This document shows, in pieces, positions 12,587-24,674 of a stretch of 64,000 nt of DNA. The notes beneath the pieces were generated by a model that was given only the letters and a program-made list of their open reading frames with translations, ran no database searches and was not told where the DNA came from. Each line of letters begins with the position of its first letter. Positions within the stretch are counted from its first letter, which is position 1. The position numbers and the translations under genes are program-made. The DNA is from Pithys albifrons albifrons (lineage: Eukaryota; Chordata; Aves; Passeriformes; Thamnophilidae): assembly GCF_047495875.1 (NCBI RefSeq), contig NC_092462.1:35720523-35784522 (forward strand). Direction: 5' to 3'.

Positions 12587-15297
12587 CGTGTTTGTGTGTT
12601 TATACACACAATTTAGTTATAAAGTTAATTGTCATTTAATCCCACTCCAATTTTGATGCTCTTGCTTGTCATCATCCTTTTCATTATGAGTGTGTTCATC
12701 ACTTAAGTGACCATTTTTTCTCTGCTTTCCAAAGCTGCCCAGTATTCCCTGCTGCTAAAATAAACTCACCTTCAAATGTTGGATAAAAATCACTTACTTC
12801 ATCTGAATGAAAATATATGCATTGCAAAGTTTAAAAGCAGAAAAACATCACTGTTGACTTTACTATATTCTAGACAAGATCCTAACATAGTAAAAGAATT
12901 TGCAAAGCTTATGTAACTTGTATCAACTATTACAACGTTGCAATTTTAATGTCTATTTAGCTTTATATTAATCAGTTTTTAAATTTTATTTGTACATGCA
13001 TAGTAGATAAAATGCTGGTTGAGGTATTGTGATAGTTGTTTTAATTTCTTAAAACAGTAATTTCATCAGTAGATTTTAGAGCACTCTGAAGGTACAATCG
13101 TGGATCTACAATTAAGGAATGTAAGTAAGGTGTCATACAGCTTAAACTCAATAATAGAACTATACAGACAAGAGAAAATAACACTGGTAAGAATAATAGA
13201 AGAAAAGAACTATGTTTTAAACAAGTCATCCCTTTTGACTTGTGGGATATAAAAAAAATTCCCACACTTCCTGTCAACATTAGAAAAGAACAAATCTAGC
13301 AAACTAGAGAACACATTAGAAAAAGAACATATAGATTTCAGAGTGATATGTTATTTAGCAGAGTAATAGCAATGTATCATGTGACTTGGGAAAATAAAGA
13401 AATATTTCAGAAAGCAATACATACTTGAATAGGGTTTCTTTATCAGTTACATTTGAAAAAGATCATCTGTCTCACAGAAAAGAAACAGATAAAAGGAATT
13501 TCAGAGGTATCTTGGTCTGTTTAAACAAAATCAAGTCAAGGTTCAATTATTAGAAAAATATTTGCAAGATAAATGTACCGTGTGCTTAAGAATAATTTAG
13601 GCTTTAGCTAATCTCCTTAAGGCACTTCTCAACTAGAACTTGCTTCTCCTAAAGTGTGTCAGCCTTTGTAACAAGAATCAGTAAGGTTTGTGCTTATTTA
13701 AACTGTATTTAAGGTGAAATTTAAGTCTAAAATTCATAGTATCACTAATTACTTACCTATTCTGACCTTTGCCTAATTAGATGTTTTCTTTCCAAGAAAA
13801 GCTCTGTGTATATTAACAGAGATTAATACAACACTAAAATATTTCTCAAATAAACCAACAGAGGATGCTGTCTCAAAAAGCTTTTCAATGTTCCAATTTT
13901 TAAAACACTAGTTCTAGCATGACTGCATTTTAAGTGCTTTTTATTCATCCCTTAAGAAACACCTTTCTTGTGACATTTTTTATTATCCTACCTGTAAATA
14001 TTAAATAATAAAAATGTTGTTCAACTGCACACTCCAATTACTTCTTCCCTTGACAAAAAGCTACTGTTCTCCTCCAAAATGGCTATCTTCCATTGGTTCT
14101 AAAGAAAATAGAGCCATTAGTCATTTTTGTTAAGAGCAAAGACTGGCTTCACTGTCACTGTGAATAACAGCAGCAATTCAGAGAAAGAGCAATTCAATAT
14201 GCAGGGCTCCATGAGAGAACTTTGTATTTCAGACCCTAAAGCAGTGCCTTTTACTGATGAAACTTAAAGAAAAAACATAAATAAAAGGAATCAAAGGCAG
14301 CTCAGTAAAGGAATCTACAGAATTTTAAGCACAAATGAAAGTTTGAAATACATGCATTAGTCTTTTATTAAACTTGGGATAACAAACAAGTATATCACCA
14401 GTTGCTGAATTTCTTAAAGGAATTATTCTTAAATAAAACTTAAATTTAACTCAAAGTAGTTGACCCACTTCTTGTAGATCCTTAGTGACTGCATTATGCT
14501 GAAATAATATATGACATTTTCATATGCAATACTATGAAGTTCCTGCTCCAGTCAACTTTGGCCTGGGGTACTGTAAGATGTTTCACAATACATCTCTTGT
14601 AGAACAGCAAAACAAGGATCAAGAAGTAACCCATTCCTAAATGGTTTCCAGAACATTGGTACACATCCTCTCATGACAGACATCCTGAATGCAAAACAGG
14701 ACAAATTTCTATTGTAAGAAACATCAGCAAAGAACAAGCATGAAAAAAGAAGATCTTATTACCTGTGTAGGAGACTGAGGGAGGAAAAACTACCCTAAAT
14801 TTGAGACTAGAATCTTTTGAAAGAAAAAAGCCTATTGGCTGGTATCCCTGCTGCAGGAAAATCTTACAACGTGCACTAATGGACTATCATAGTCTCCAAA
14901 TTTCATTTACTAATCACCTACTCTCTACCCTTAGTCTCTATCTTTTGAATTTTTCCTTGAAATTTTTCACCTTATTTTCTGTAAAAATTGTATTTGGCTT
15001 ATTTCAATCTTTAGGGTTTCTCCAGATCTCAAGGTCATATATTCACTTACTTAAGTGAGATATTAGAATGCTAACTCCCATTCATAGATTCTACTAAGGA
15101 CTTAGTTTATTCATATAACAATTAAAAAGCTCTGTGTATCACAACACTTGGGTTTTACCTGCAAACTGCCAATACGTAATTTCTGCTAACAACTTAGAAC
15201 TATCACAATAAAATACCAGAATCAATACAAATTATTATTTAACAGTCAAAGAAATTGTCTCATGCTACTTCCACAACCTTACTGCACTCCTAATATC

Positions 15298-15319
15298 CAT
15301 CCTCCTTTCAAGGAGGATG
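15298..15319. repeat. Near-perfect palindrome, 10-bp arms
   Basis: CATCCTCCTT at 15298-15307 and AAGGAGGATG at 15310-15319 are exact reverse complements separated by two bases. Protein binding or hairpin extrusion is possible, but nothing nearby shows a function. Confidence 0.8.
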
Positions 15320-15636
15320 ATGGTCACAAGACCATTCTGTTATCTCAGTCCCTCAGGTCTTATATCAGGTTATTATGGCCTTTAATCTCACACCTAGCAG
15401 ATTCAGACTTTGCCAGCATGACTGACAAAGGCTAATCCCACTTGCTGGAAGAAACTCTGCTGATGCTTCAGTACATGACACACAAAGTCCTCGCTAAACT
15501 CATAGAGGAGCAGTGTGTCAGAAAGGACTATGCTGCTGGAAGCATTTTCATTTGTACAGGACTAAATAAAGAAGACATGACTATTGTACTTTGGCTAAAT
15601 TCTTGGCAATTATAATTACAACTGAAAAGACTCTTT

Positions 15637-15653
15637 ACACACACACACACACA
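15637..15653. repeat. (AC)n microsatellite
   Basis: About eight and a half AC units without interruption. Confidence 0.9.
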
Positions 15654-16095
15654 TGAAGAGAAGATTAGCCTTGTTAGTATTCAATTAGGAAATGCATTCT
15701 GCATTCTTGAAATTTCCCCATGCTTCAAGAACAGTGAGAGCCTTCAATTTGCCTTAAAATACAATTATATTGCTGAGTACTAAAATCTGCTACATCCTGC
15801 TCCTGAATGAGATTAACTTCCATGTTGCTAAATGTTAATCATTTATACAGTATACAGTGCGATTTATTTTGAAATCTTTCCAAATAGAAAGATATTTGTA
15901 AACTTCAGCCTCTTCCTACTCTTCTTTTGCTCTCTTAGTTTCTGAGTTAAGCTCTGATGCAGTGCTCCATACTGAGGATGAAAAACACACAACTGCCTAC
16001 TCTTTCTCACCAAATGTTGTCTTTCTGTTCAGAAATTTTCTCTAGTACTTAATGGAGGCTCACCTTTTTCAAAAACCTAAAATGAGCTAAAATGA

Positions 16096-16113
16096 TATAA
16101 AATAAAATAAAAT
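16096..16113. repeat. (TAAAA)n microsatellite
   Basis: Three to four TAAAA units. Confidence 0.75.
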
Positions 16114-18889
16114 GTTATTTTTATCATCTCTCTAAATCCCAGTCTACGTTCCTGTAAAAACCTCCATAGTCTTGTGCTGACAAAAAAAAATTCTGTTGAA
16201 AATCACCTCACCTCATTTCTCATTTTACTACAGCAGGTTTCTAAGCCTAGATTTCAGAAACATTTCCCCATAGACTTGACCCAAAACCCATATAAGCCAA
16301 TTAAAGATTTTCCAAATATTTTTCTCATCTTGAGACCAGGCTCCACCACTACTTTAATCGCTACAATAAAAAAAAAAAGTCACACAATGTATGCAGGAAA
16401 ACAGACTTTGAAAGTACAATTAACTATAACTATTTCATGAACACATCCAGCCTATATCTACCTGTATTTTTCATACTTTCCCAAACTCAAGTCAAAAAAT
16501 AACTGCTGATCTTTTAATAGCAGAAAGAGTGTTGGTACCACTTGCCACTACTTTTTATTTAACACAGACCAACTGTATCCAGAGGTTACTCCATTAGGAA
16601 ATCTCAAGTAGCATAACCTGTCTTATTAAAAGAAGACTGGCATTAAATTACACTTCCAACACTAATTAAACACAATCTCTTATTTCCATTTTACAGTTAT
16701 GTCACTATAGAGATGCAGTCTTTTTCTAAACAAGATTTATTAAATACAGCATATCAAGTTCCACAAGATATATGTGTCTGTCCACTCAAGGAAAGTGTGT
16801 CACAGAGAAACAATCAGCTGTGACCTTCCACTTCCAAACAGGGCAACTGGGGATTACAAAGAAAACATCATGGATAATTATTAATTTAATGCTATGTTGA
16901 TTCTAAGAAAGGTACATTGTATAAGTAGGAGGAGGACCAGACTTTCTCAGTCTGTATGTCATCTTTGCCTGACAATTCCTTGAAATGTTGACATTAATAT
17001 TTGATTCCAATTTGTCATGTGAAGAGCAAAGGTTTTGCAGCTCTCAAGTAGACTGAAAGAACATAACAAAAATCAGATGGATTTTGGTAGCAAAAATAGT
17101 TATACTTGTAGAGATGATGGCCCAATGCAATGGGTAAAGTGCTAAAGGCAATTCAGAAAATCCTAATTTCATATAAAGCTAATCTCCAGGATACTGCACG
17201 TATTATTTCCTCCCTCTATCATAGAAGTTTTGCAATAAAAACCAGCTACATACCAAGACTGGGGATCAAATCCTTTGTGCCTTTAGTGTGTGTTTACCTA
17301 CAAGCTCTGTATGTCAGGTTGTCTTAGTTATGATGACAAACAAGCAGTCGCAGGGCAGTCAATGTGCTAGTTAAAAATTGAAAACAAAGCAACATACCAA
17401 ATCTGCAAATCTTTGCAGTGAATTCAACACTAACAAGAACTACACTTAACATTTAACACTAGATGCCAACTCCCTTCTTCAGTCTACTGGAAAGCTTCAG
17501 TAATAACACACTTTATATATAAATTGCAATCATAGCTGAAGACTGTCATTTATTATTTTAATGACCTACATGTGCCACCTTTCTTCTGCTGAAAAGAAAA
17601 ACAACAGCCTGAAAGGGCACTTGAGTACATTAGCATTTGAGCTCATTTCTTCTCAGTAATAGTTTAAAAGACAGATTGAGTTCCCAATCTTCAACTAGTC
17701 ATATTTTGTCAGGATCAGCTGCAGTTCACTATGGTGATAGAAGCAAAAAAGGAAAATGTTTTGCAGGTCAACTGCTACAACCTACTGCATTGAAACAACA
17801 ATCTTCCCCATTAAATACTTCAGAGAACCTGTCTGCTTTCGACTACGAGGTCATTTGGGATCTGAAGCCTTATGCCAAGGCTCTGCATTTAGAGTCCAGT
17901 TTTCTCAACAGACCTTAAAATACTGTAGAAAAGCCATAAGGCCTGTGAACACAATACATTTTTTTTCCCAAATCGTCTACCATGGCATCTCTCTCAGGTT
18001 TTAAGAGGGATGCTTCAACACTATTAGATACAAAAGTGAGTAACACTGCACCAGCCCCCCTCAGAAAAAACCTAGGCCTGAGACTGTGTTTTCCTCCCAC
18101 CCCCTCCAATGTTCATATAAAGTAAAATTAAAAAAAAATAGTTGACTCACCAGAATCAGTGATAAAACAGTTAAAAGGCTCAGAAGAAAAATATGCCTCT
18201 AAGCTGCCCTTACTGATATAAGAAAGAAACTAGAATTAATCTACTCTTTGCTATTAAGACCAACACACACAAACAGATATCTTTACTCTCATGAGACAGG
18301 GAAATTACTACACCAAACCACTGTGCACACAGATAAAGGGAGACAGTAAGACAGGTTGTAACAGAAAACTGGGTTTGTAAGATACAAATATTTGCCTATG
18401 ATCTGCTCTATATACTTTTCAACTAGACTAGAAAGCAAGTTTTCTAGTTTGATAATGACAATTGGCAACAGTGTCTGAATTTGTAAACCAGTGCACATAT
18501 CTGTGTGTGCAGTAAACTACACATAAATACGTATAATTTTTTCTAAAATATGTTCTGCAATTTAACTTCTGCGATTATGTATCATTTGAGTTATATCTAA
18601 AAAGAAAATGAGCTATTTATTTTAGCATTCTCCCTCAAATATTTTCTATACCCTCCTGATTAAATAAGCTATGAAATAATGGATAATTGCAGATTTACAA
18701 AAGAACATCTTGTAAACTTCCACAACAGAACCAGATCTAATGTTTAAAGCTTCCAATTTACATTGACAAATTACACAAAATATTATCACAAACTGTTAGG
18801 TGAATGAGGTTATAATAGCTTCCTTATATTTCCTAAGTATAGGAAAGTCTCTTATTTTATATGAATTTTCCTTATAGTCATAAAATAAA

Positions 18890-19150
18890 TTCAGGTTGTA
18901 AACAACCTCTGGAGATCATCTGGTCTAATTCCTGCTTAAATCATGCGCAATTACAAAAGGTTGCAGAGCCTCATGCCTAGTCAAAATTTGAGTATCTCTA
19001 GGAACAGAGATTACAACTTCTGGCCCATTCCACTCTCATAAGAATTTTTTTTTCCTTTCACTTATTTAGGGTTTTCATACTGTAACACGTCCTTTACCTC
19101 TAATCCCATCCCTACCTATCAGTAAGGAGAACAGTCTGCCTCCATCTTCT
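18890..19150 (-). mobile_element. CR1 LINE 3' fragment, old copy
   Basis: In plus-strand order the stretch follows the reverse complement of a CR1 3' end: 'agatcatctggtctaattcctgct', then 'ggttgcagagcc', 'gagtatctctagga', 'cccattccactc', a T-rich segment and 'agaacagtctgcctccatcttct'. The order and spacing match a CR1 subfamily different from the one at 21005. Many substitutions show age. The terminal octamer repeats are not clearly preserved. Confidence 0.72.
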
Positions 19151-19768
19151 CTACACTACCACAAAAGGCAGCTGAAAACAACATCAAAATCTTAGTCTTC
19201 ACTATTTATGATTATTTTCTCCTTTTCTTCTCATGCAAACACTTTTCAAGCACGTTCCAAACATTTCTTAAGAGGGAACTGGCAAAATTAAGTAAATCCA
19301 TGCTTTTTTATTCTAGTGCACTGGACATTTGGCATTATAATATATTTCCAAGTTTGGGGGTAAAAACACATATGCAGCGCATAAATAAGGACCATAATCT
19401 AAAAAACACATTTTTAACCCTGTGTATGTAATGTACAGATTACCAAAAACCAAAACAGATCTATTTTCTGCTTGTCAGGCCCTAGAATATAATCAGGTCA
19501 GCTGTTCTTCTATAGCATATAACTGAATACTGAAGCTGAGCCCGTGAATATCCTGCCAATTTCTGTGTTGTTACAGTATATCAGTATTGACTAGACTTAT
19601 TTTCAGCAATACATAACATTTTCAAGAAGATCACAGCCCAAGAATTTTTTCTCATAAAGTACTTCATGTGCAATGTTTTTGTACAACAGCTGCTCACTGT
19701 TCCTGCTAAGATAATAATAAAATTACCTAGGAAATAACAGAAGCACAACAAACATATCTGTAGCCATA
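19151..19768. other. No gene seen between two CR1 copies
   Basis: Nothing recognisable. This short gap separates oppositely oriented CR1 fragments. Confidence 0.6.
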
Positions 19769-20028
19769 GCACAAGGGTTAATGGTTTTAAACAGAAAGAA
19801 GGTAGATTCAGACCAGATATAAGACATTTTTACAGTGAAGGTGGTGAGACTCTGAAACAGGTGCCCAGAGGGGTGGCAGACACCCCATCTCTGGAATCAA
19901 GGTCAGGTTGGATGGAACTCTGAGCAACCTGGTCTAGTTGAAGATGTCTCTGCTTACAGCAGGGCAGTTGGACTAGAAAACCTTTGAAAGGTCTGGTACA
20001 ACTCAAACTGTTCTATGAGTCTATGAAA
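19769..20028 (+). mobile_element. CR1 LINE 3' end, plus orientation
   Basis: It reads in sense as the CR1 end: 'gggttaatggttttaaac', 'acagtgaaggtggtgagac', 'aacaggtgcccagaggggt', 'ccccatctctgga', 'gagcaacctggtctagttga', 'cagttggactaga'. It finishes with the family's terminal repeats 'ttctatgagtctatga' at 20011-20026. The coding part is absent, as in typical 5'-truncated copies. This is among the best-preserved CR1 tails in the window. Confidence 0.92.
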
Positions 20029-21004
20029 TACATTGAAACTTATTAATGCCTTTTCTTATTGTAAGAACTACATACTATTATATTACAGACTACACTTGTG
20101 AGATAATACCTAAGTGAAAGATCAAGACTAAGAGAACATTTCTATGATGCTAATCATAGCTTTATTTCAGATTTCTACTCAATATATAGAAAGGTCTTGA
20201 TTGCCTTTTATGATTAAATTTATTCAGCAACATATTTGAACTTAACCATAATATCTTGTTGAGGAGACTCCCATATTGCTAAAACCCCTTTGGCTTTTTA
20301 CGCCAAGCCTAAGTCATCTACAGATTTTCAGGCGACAGACAACACAGAGAATGAGGGAGAGTGGACCTTACTTGCTCTGCTTTACAGTGAAGGAAGAGAG
20401 AGATCAAATACTGCCCCTTCAATTTGTATTCATATCTGCAGATTAACTATGTGAACAGCTGTAGCTGAAACTAAGGAATTTATTATCTCAGAACTATACT
20501 GTTCAGTTCCATGTTGTGAAGAACATACGGGGGAAAAGTGCTTCTCAGTTTCTGCCCTCCTACTATAGGTAGTATTAATCTCATTGTAGCTTCCCTACTT
20601 ATCAAAATGATTAAGACTACTCCTGGAATTTTTACAGACATAGGAATGTGGACAAGTACTCAAATATAGAAGAATTCCACTGTGCATTATTGCCAACAGC
20701 AAGAAGGAAATCTTCACTAAAGTACTGCAGTACTTACGCTATAAATAAGCAATGCATTTTTGAATAATATATCAATTTCATAATGGCATGCTTTGTTTTG
20801 TTTTTGCACTAGGAAGTAGAGACTTTCTGAAGTGGTCAGTGAAAACTATTGATTTGCTAAACAGTTTTGATGGCTTACATTGTACATGCGCACACAATTT
20901 AAGAAAATGCTTCCTTATCTATCTGCTTATAAGACACCAAGTCAATTATATTCCAGAAGTAGACTGAAACCACCTGAGTTCTGTTTCAGAATTATGTACC
21001 AAAG
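20029..21004. other. No gene seen
   Basis: AT-rich sequence without a recognisable element or coding region. Confidence 0.6.
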
Positions 21005-21604
21005 TTATAGAATCACGGAATCAACTAGGCTGGAAAATACCTCTTAAATTACTGAGTCCAACCTTTGACCGAACACCACCTTGGCAATTAGACCACATCC
21101 AGTCTCTTAAATACCTCCAGGGACGGCGCCCTGGGCAGGCCATTCCGATGCCCAATCAGTCTCTCCATAAACAACTTCCTCCTAATGTATAACCTAAACC
21201 TGCCCTGGCACAGGTCAAGACTGTGCCCTCTTGCCCTACTGCTGTTTGCCTGGGAGAAGAGACCAATCAATCCCCACCTGGCTTCAAGGTCCTGTAAAGA
21301 GCAGTAAGGTCTTCCCTGAGCCTCCTCCTCTCCAGGCTGAACAGCCCCAGCTGCCTTAGCAGCTTCTCATTGTGCTCCAGTCCCTTCACCACCTTCATTG
21401 CCCTTCTCTGGACATGCTCCAGCACCTCAATGTCCTTCCTAAATTGAGGGGTCCAGAACTGGACACAACACTTCAGGTGCAGCCTCACCAGTGTTGAGTA
21501 CAGTGAAACAATCACTGTCCTGGTCCTGTTGGCCACACTATTTTTCATACAGGCCAGGATGCCATTGGCCTTTTTGGCCACCTGGGCACACTGCTAGCTC
21601 AGCC
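21005..21604 (-). mobile_element. CR1 LINE 3' fragment with reverse-transcriptase C-terminus
   Basis: The left end (21005) carries the reverse complement of the CR1 tail, 'ttatagaatcacggaatca'. The 3' region and the C-terminal end of the reverse-transcriptase frame follow. A 104-codon minus frame (21267-21581) reads the expected '[10 protein letters not shown]' start, then 'H-V-Q-R-R-A-M-K' and '[11 protein letters not shown]', which are hallmarks of this CR1 segment. The copy is fairly young-looking, with one frame still open through most of the coding end. It stops at about 21604, so the 5' bulk including the catalytic motif is missing, and it cannot be active. Confidence 0.93.
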
Positions 21605-22428
21605 TCTACACACATCTTCACACATTTACACAAATCAGCTTTTCTTTCAAATTGTTTACTTAATTCTACAGAAAAATATTACAAATTAGACAGTTATTAT
21701 GAGGTACACAGATATAAATACACGTGTGAGCAACATTACTAGCAGGATGTGCCTTGACGCAATTCAGGCTATGTTTTATTTTCTTTTCATAAAACATTTT
21801 CGTTTGTAAGCATTATATTTAACTAGAAAATACTTTTCCTGAAGAACAAAGCAGAATAAATAATTGAAGACTCACACTGAATCATAAGCAACTGCTTTCA
21901 TTAAATCATAGGCAAAAAATTTTAAGCATAAAGAGTAAATCCTACTTTGCAAGGCTAATCAGCTATTTTATAACGTCTCTCGAGAAAAAGCCACTACATT
22001 TGTACTTGAAACTCAGTAAATCATTAAACTGGTGCATTTCTACCACTGAATAGGTATTTCTCGTCATATAATAACGTAAAGTTGAATCAAAACGATGAAG
22101 TTTCGTTCTATTTTTCTGGAAGTATAAACTGATGCTACACAGACAGCAAGACACATTAGAAAAATAATTTGTGCTTGACACAACTTGAGTCGCATTGTTA
22201 CAGAACATATACATTACGTAGTTTCCAGGTATAAGAAAGATTCTATTAAACACAGAAAGAGAATGGTCACGAGAAACACACAGATAATAAAGAAACACAA
22301 GATTCAAGTTCACAAGAAGGAAACACTGGAAAGAATCTGAAAGCCTATTTTCTTATTCTTTACAAACAGAAACAATTCAGGAAAATACAAAGTAATTTTA
22401 AAGAGTAGTATCATTTATTTTTTTTTAA

Positions 22429-22463
22429 TGTGTATGTGTGTGTGTGTACATGTAACACACACT
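22429..22463. repeat. TG tract followed by CA tract
   Basis: A TG-repeat block is followed after a few bases by a short AC block, so the two can pair as a hairpin. Confidence 0.75.
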
Positions 22464-23590
22464 TGCACTGCTGCCACTGGAATTGCAATAGAGCATTACT
22501 TTAACAAAACAAAAGTTGCATGCTATGCTCATAAATCAAATAAATCAAAATGCCTTAAAAAAAAGAGACACCTCAAAATCTATCAAACCCCTATATACAA
22601 GACATTTAAGGGTTTATCAATAGCCTACTGAACATGTAAAGTCAAAAACAATTACCAATAGCTTTTTAATTCAGGGAACTATCAGAATCTGCATTTTACA
22701 GGATGAGAGAAAGAGACGTTCAAGTTGAATGTCTGAAGACTATTTTCACTTGACCCATATTTCAAAGCAGAGTCAACCAGAGCAGGTTGTTCAGGGGCAT
22801 GTTCAGTTGGATTTTTAATTCTGTAATTCACTGTGACAGCTTGCATGAAATTTATTGAAATTTTAGAATTAGTCACTGCAGTTTATTCTGCAGCAAAACA
22901 TTACAGATTCATCAGCCGACTTCTACTTTAAAGTAGCATCATGTTTAAGAATTTAAACTGATTTACAGGTATGCTCACTGGGATTATGTAACCTTTCTCT
23001 GAGCTTCACACACAGAAAACCCATTTGGGACCTCTCTCAAAAAAATCTTTGAATGAGATTAGTCATGTTTCTAGGCCTTATATGAGAACCAAGTGGATGT
23101 TCCATCAGACATGACAATGCTACACTACTGATCCATCACTTGTATTTCATTAAACATTTAATAGTTGCTTTTGTGTAAAACATTTCTATTAATTCTTCTT
23201 TTTTGTTACTCAGAATATTATGACTTCCTTCAAGTTAGAAAGCTCAACTCTTTAAAAATAAACACTGAAACAAGAGATTACACTTCAGTGTACATCTTGA
23301 AGTATATACTACCTTCACCAGAAGTCCTTCCTTTTCCTTCTTGTGTTTCTGTGACCTCACTACCTGTTTTGTACTTTGGGACATGACTGAAACAAGTATA
23401 ATGACTCAGAAGTCCTTTGCCCCCAAAGTCAAACACGGTTCATCTCCATTTCATAGAAAACCCTTTCCACATGCAAGGTATAATCATGAAGGTGCAAGTC
23501 TGTATCATTGTGTATCAGCAAGACCAGTATAGACATCAGGTTGCAAATTCAAGCACTTAATAATTTCTGAATGCTTGATTTTGTAACGTA

Positions 23591-23681
23591 CATATACTAA
23601 GGATCAGCCTGGTATCTGTAACCAGATCCATATCCATCTGTAACCATATACTAAGGATCAGCCTGGTATCTGTAACCAGAT
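23591..23681. repeat. Local tandem duplication, 54-bp period
   Basis: The 37 bases at 23591-23627 recur exactly at 23645-23681, separated by 17 bases that partly resemble the flank. The second copy runs into a T-run. The perfect identity of the 37-mer points to a recent duplication. Confidence 0.9.
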
Positions 23682-24613
23682 TTTTTTTTCCCCAGGGCTT
23701 AGTACTGAAATTACTTAGCCTATGTAACACAGGAGATTAGAGTAAGCAAATACCTATTTTTTCTGGCCTTAAAATTATCAATCAAGAACCTTTGCTTACA
23801 TGAAAACTCTCTGTCTGTCATACTTCAGAAAGAGGAGAAGATTGTAGACTACAGAGTTAAAAAAAGTGTCATATCCTGAGAAACACTTGACAAAGCAAAA
23901 TTTGGCCATATGTTCCAAAGTAAGTCACCAGTTACCTGTATTCAATGCAAAGAACTAAAGCCAAAGGCATCTGAAGAGTTAGACATATCTCTGGGTAAAA
24001 AAATATTCAGCTATATTAAAAAAAGAGTTTTAAAAAATCAGGAGTTTCAATCCTTATATTGATAAGGGTGTTACTAATGCAGAGTTCACTGTAAAATTAC
24101 TTTATATATCATGCCCAGTTCCTGCTATATTATCCTTGCTAAATACATGGAGAAGGAATTTTTCTTCAGTTTCAATTGAATGAGAAGGCTGGCTTGACAT
24201 ATTTCTTTTATGTCAATGTATCATTCTCTATAAGGAAGAAAATATTCTGTTCTGCTACCTAAAATCTCCTTACTTTCTGTAACATTTTTTTTATATTCAT
24301 CAGTTTTTTCTAACCCTAGACACTTTAATGCTACCTTAGACACCTCACTGCTACCCAAGTCTTCTTAATTTTCAGTATTTAATTTTGTTTATTCAGCACT
24401 CTTTTCCTAACTTAATGCACTTCGTAAACAACCCGGATGGCACTATGCAACTTCAAAAGCAAGTAAAACTATTGAACACAATGCTGCTTCCTTACACTGT
24501 TTTGAAGGAGCATTATCTTTGTGCATACCACAGAAACACATACTTAAAATTCCACTGATCTGACTCAGAACCGTTTTATTCCAACTTTACCAGAATAATG
24601 CAAGAGTAATACT

Positions 24614-24674
24614 TTTATGGTTAGACTCAATGATCTAAGGATCTTTTCCAACTTTTTCCTATCTATGATTCTAA
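24614..24674 (+). mobile_element. CR1 LINE terminal fragment
   Basis: A short sense-strand match to the very end of CR1: 'ggttagactcaatgatct', 'ggatcttttccaac' and the terminal 'ctatgattcta'. Only about 60 bases remain. Confidence 0.62.

Larger units (their letters stand above)
10501..18889. other. No gene seen; simple repeats only
   Basis: About 8.4 kb with short scattered open frames, the longest about 90 codons. None has a recognisable domain or consistent splice context. Simple repeats and one inverted repeat inside it are listed separately. Confidence 0.6.
21605..24613. other. No gene seen; small tandem repeats
   Basis: No supported gene. It contains a TG/CA tract and a 54-bp-period tandem duplication, listed separately. 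The 116-codon minus frame at 21963-22313 has no recognisable domain. Confidence 0.55.
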
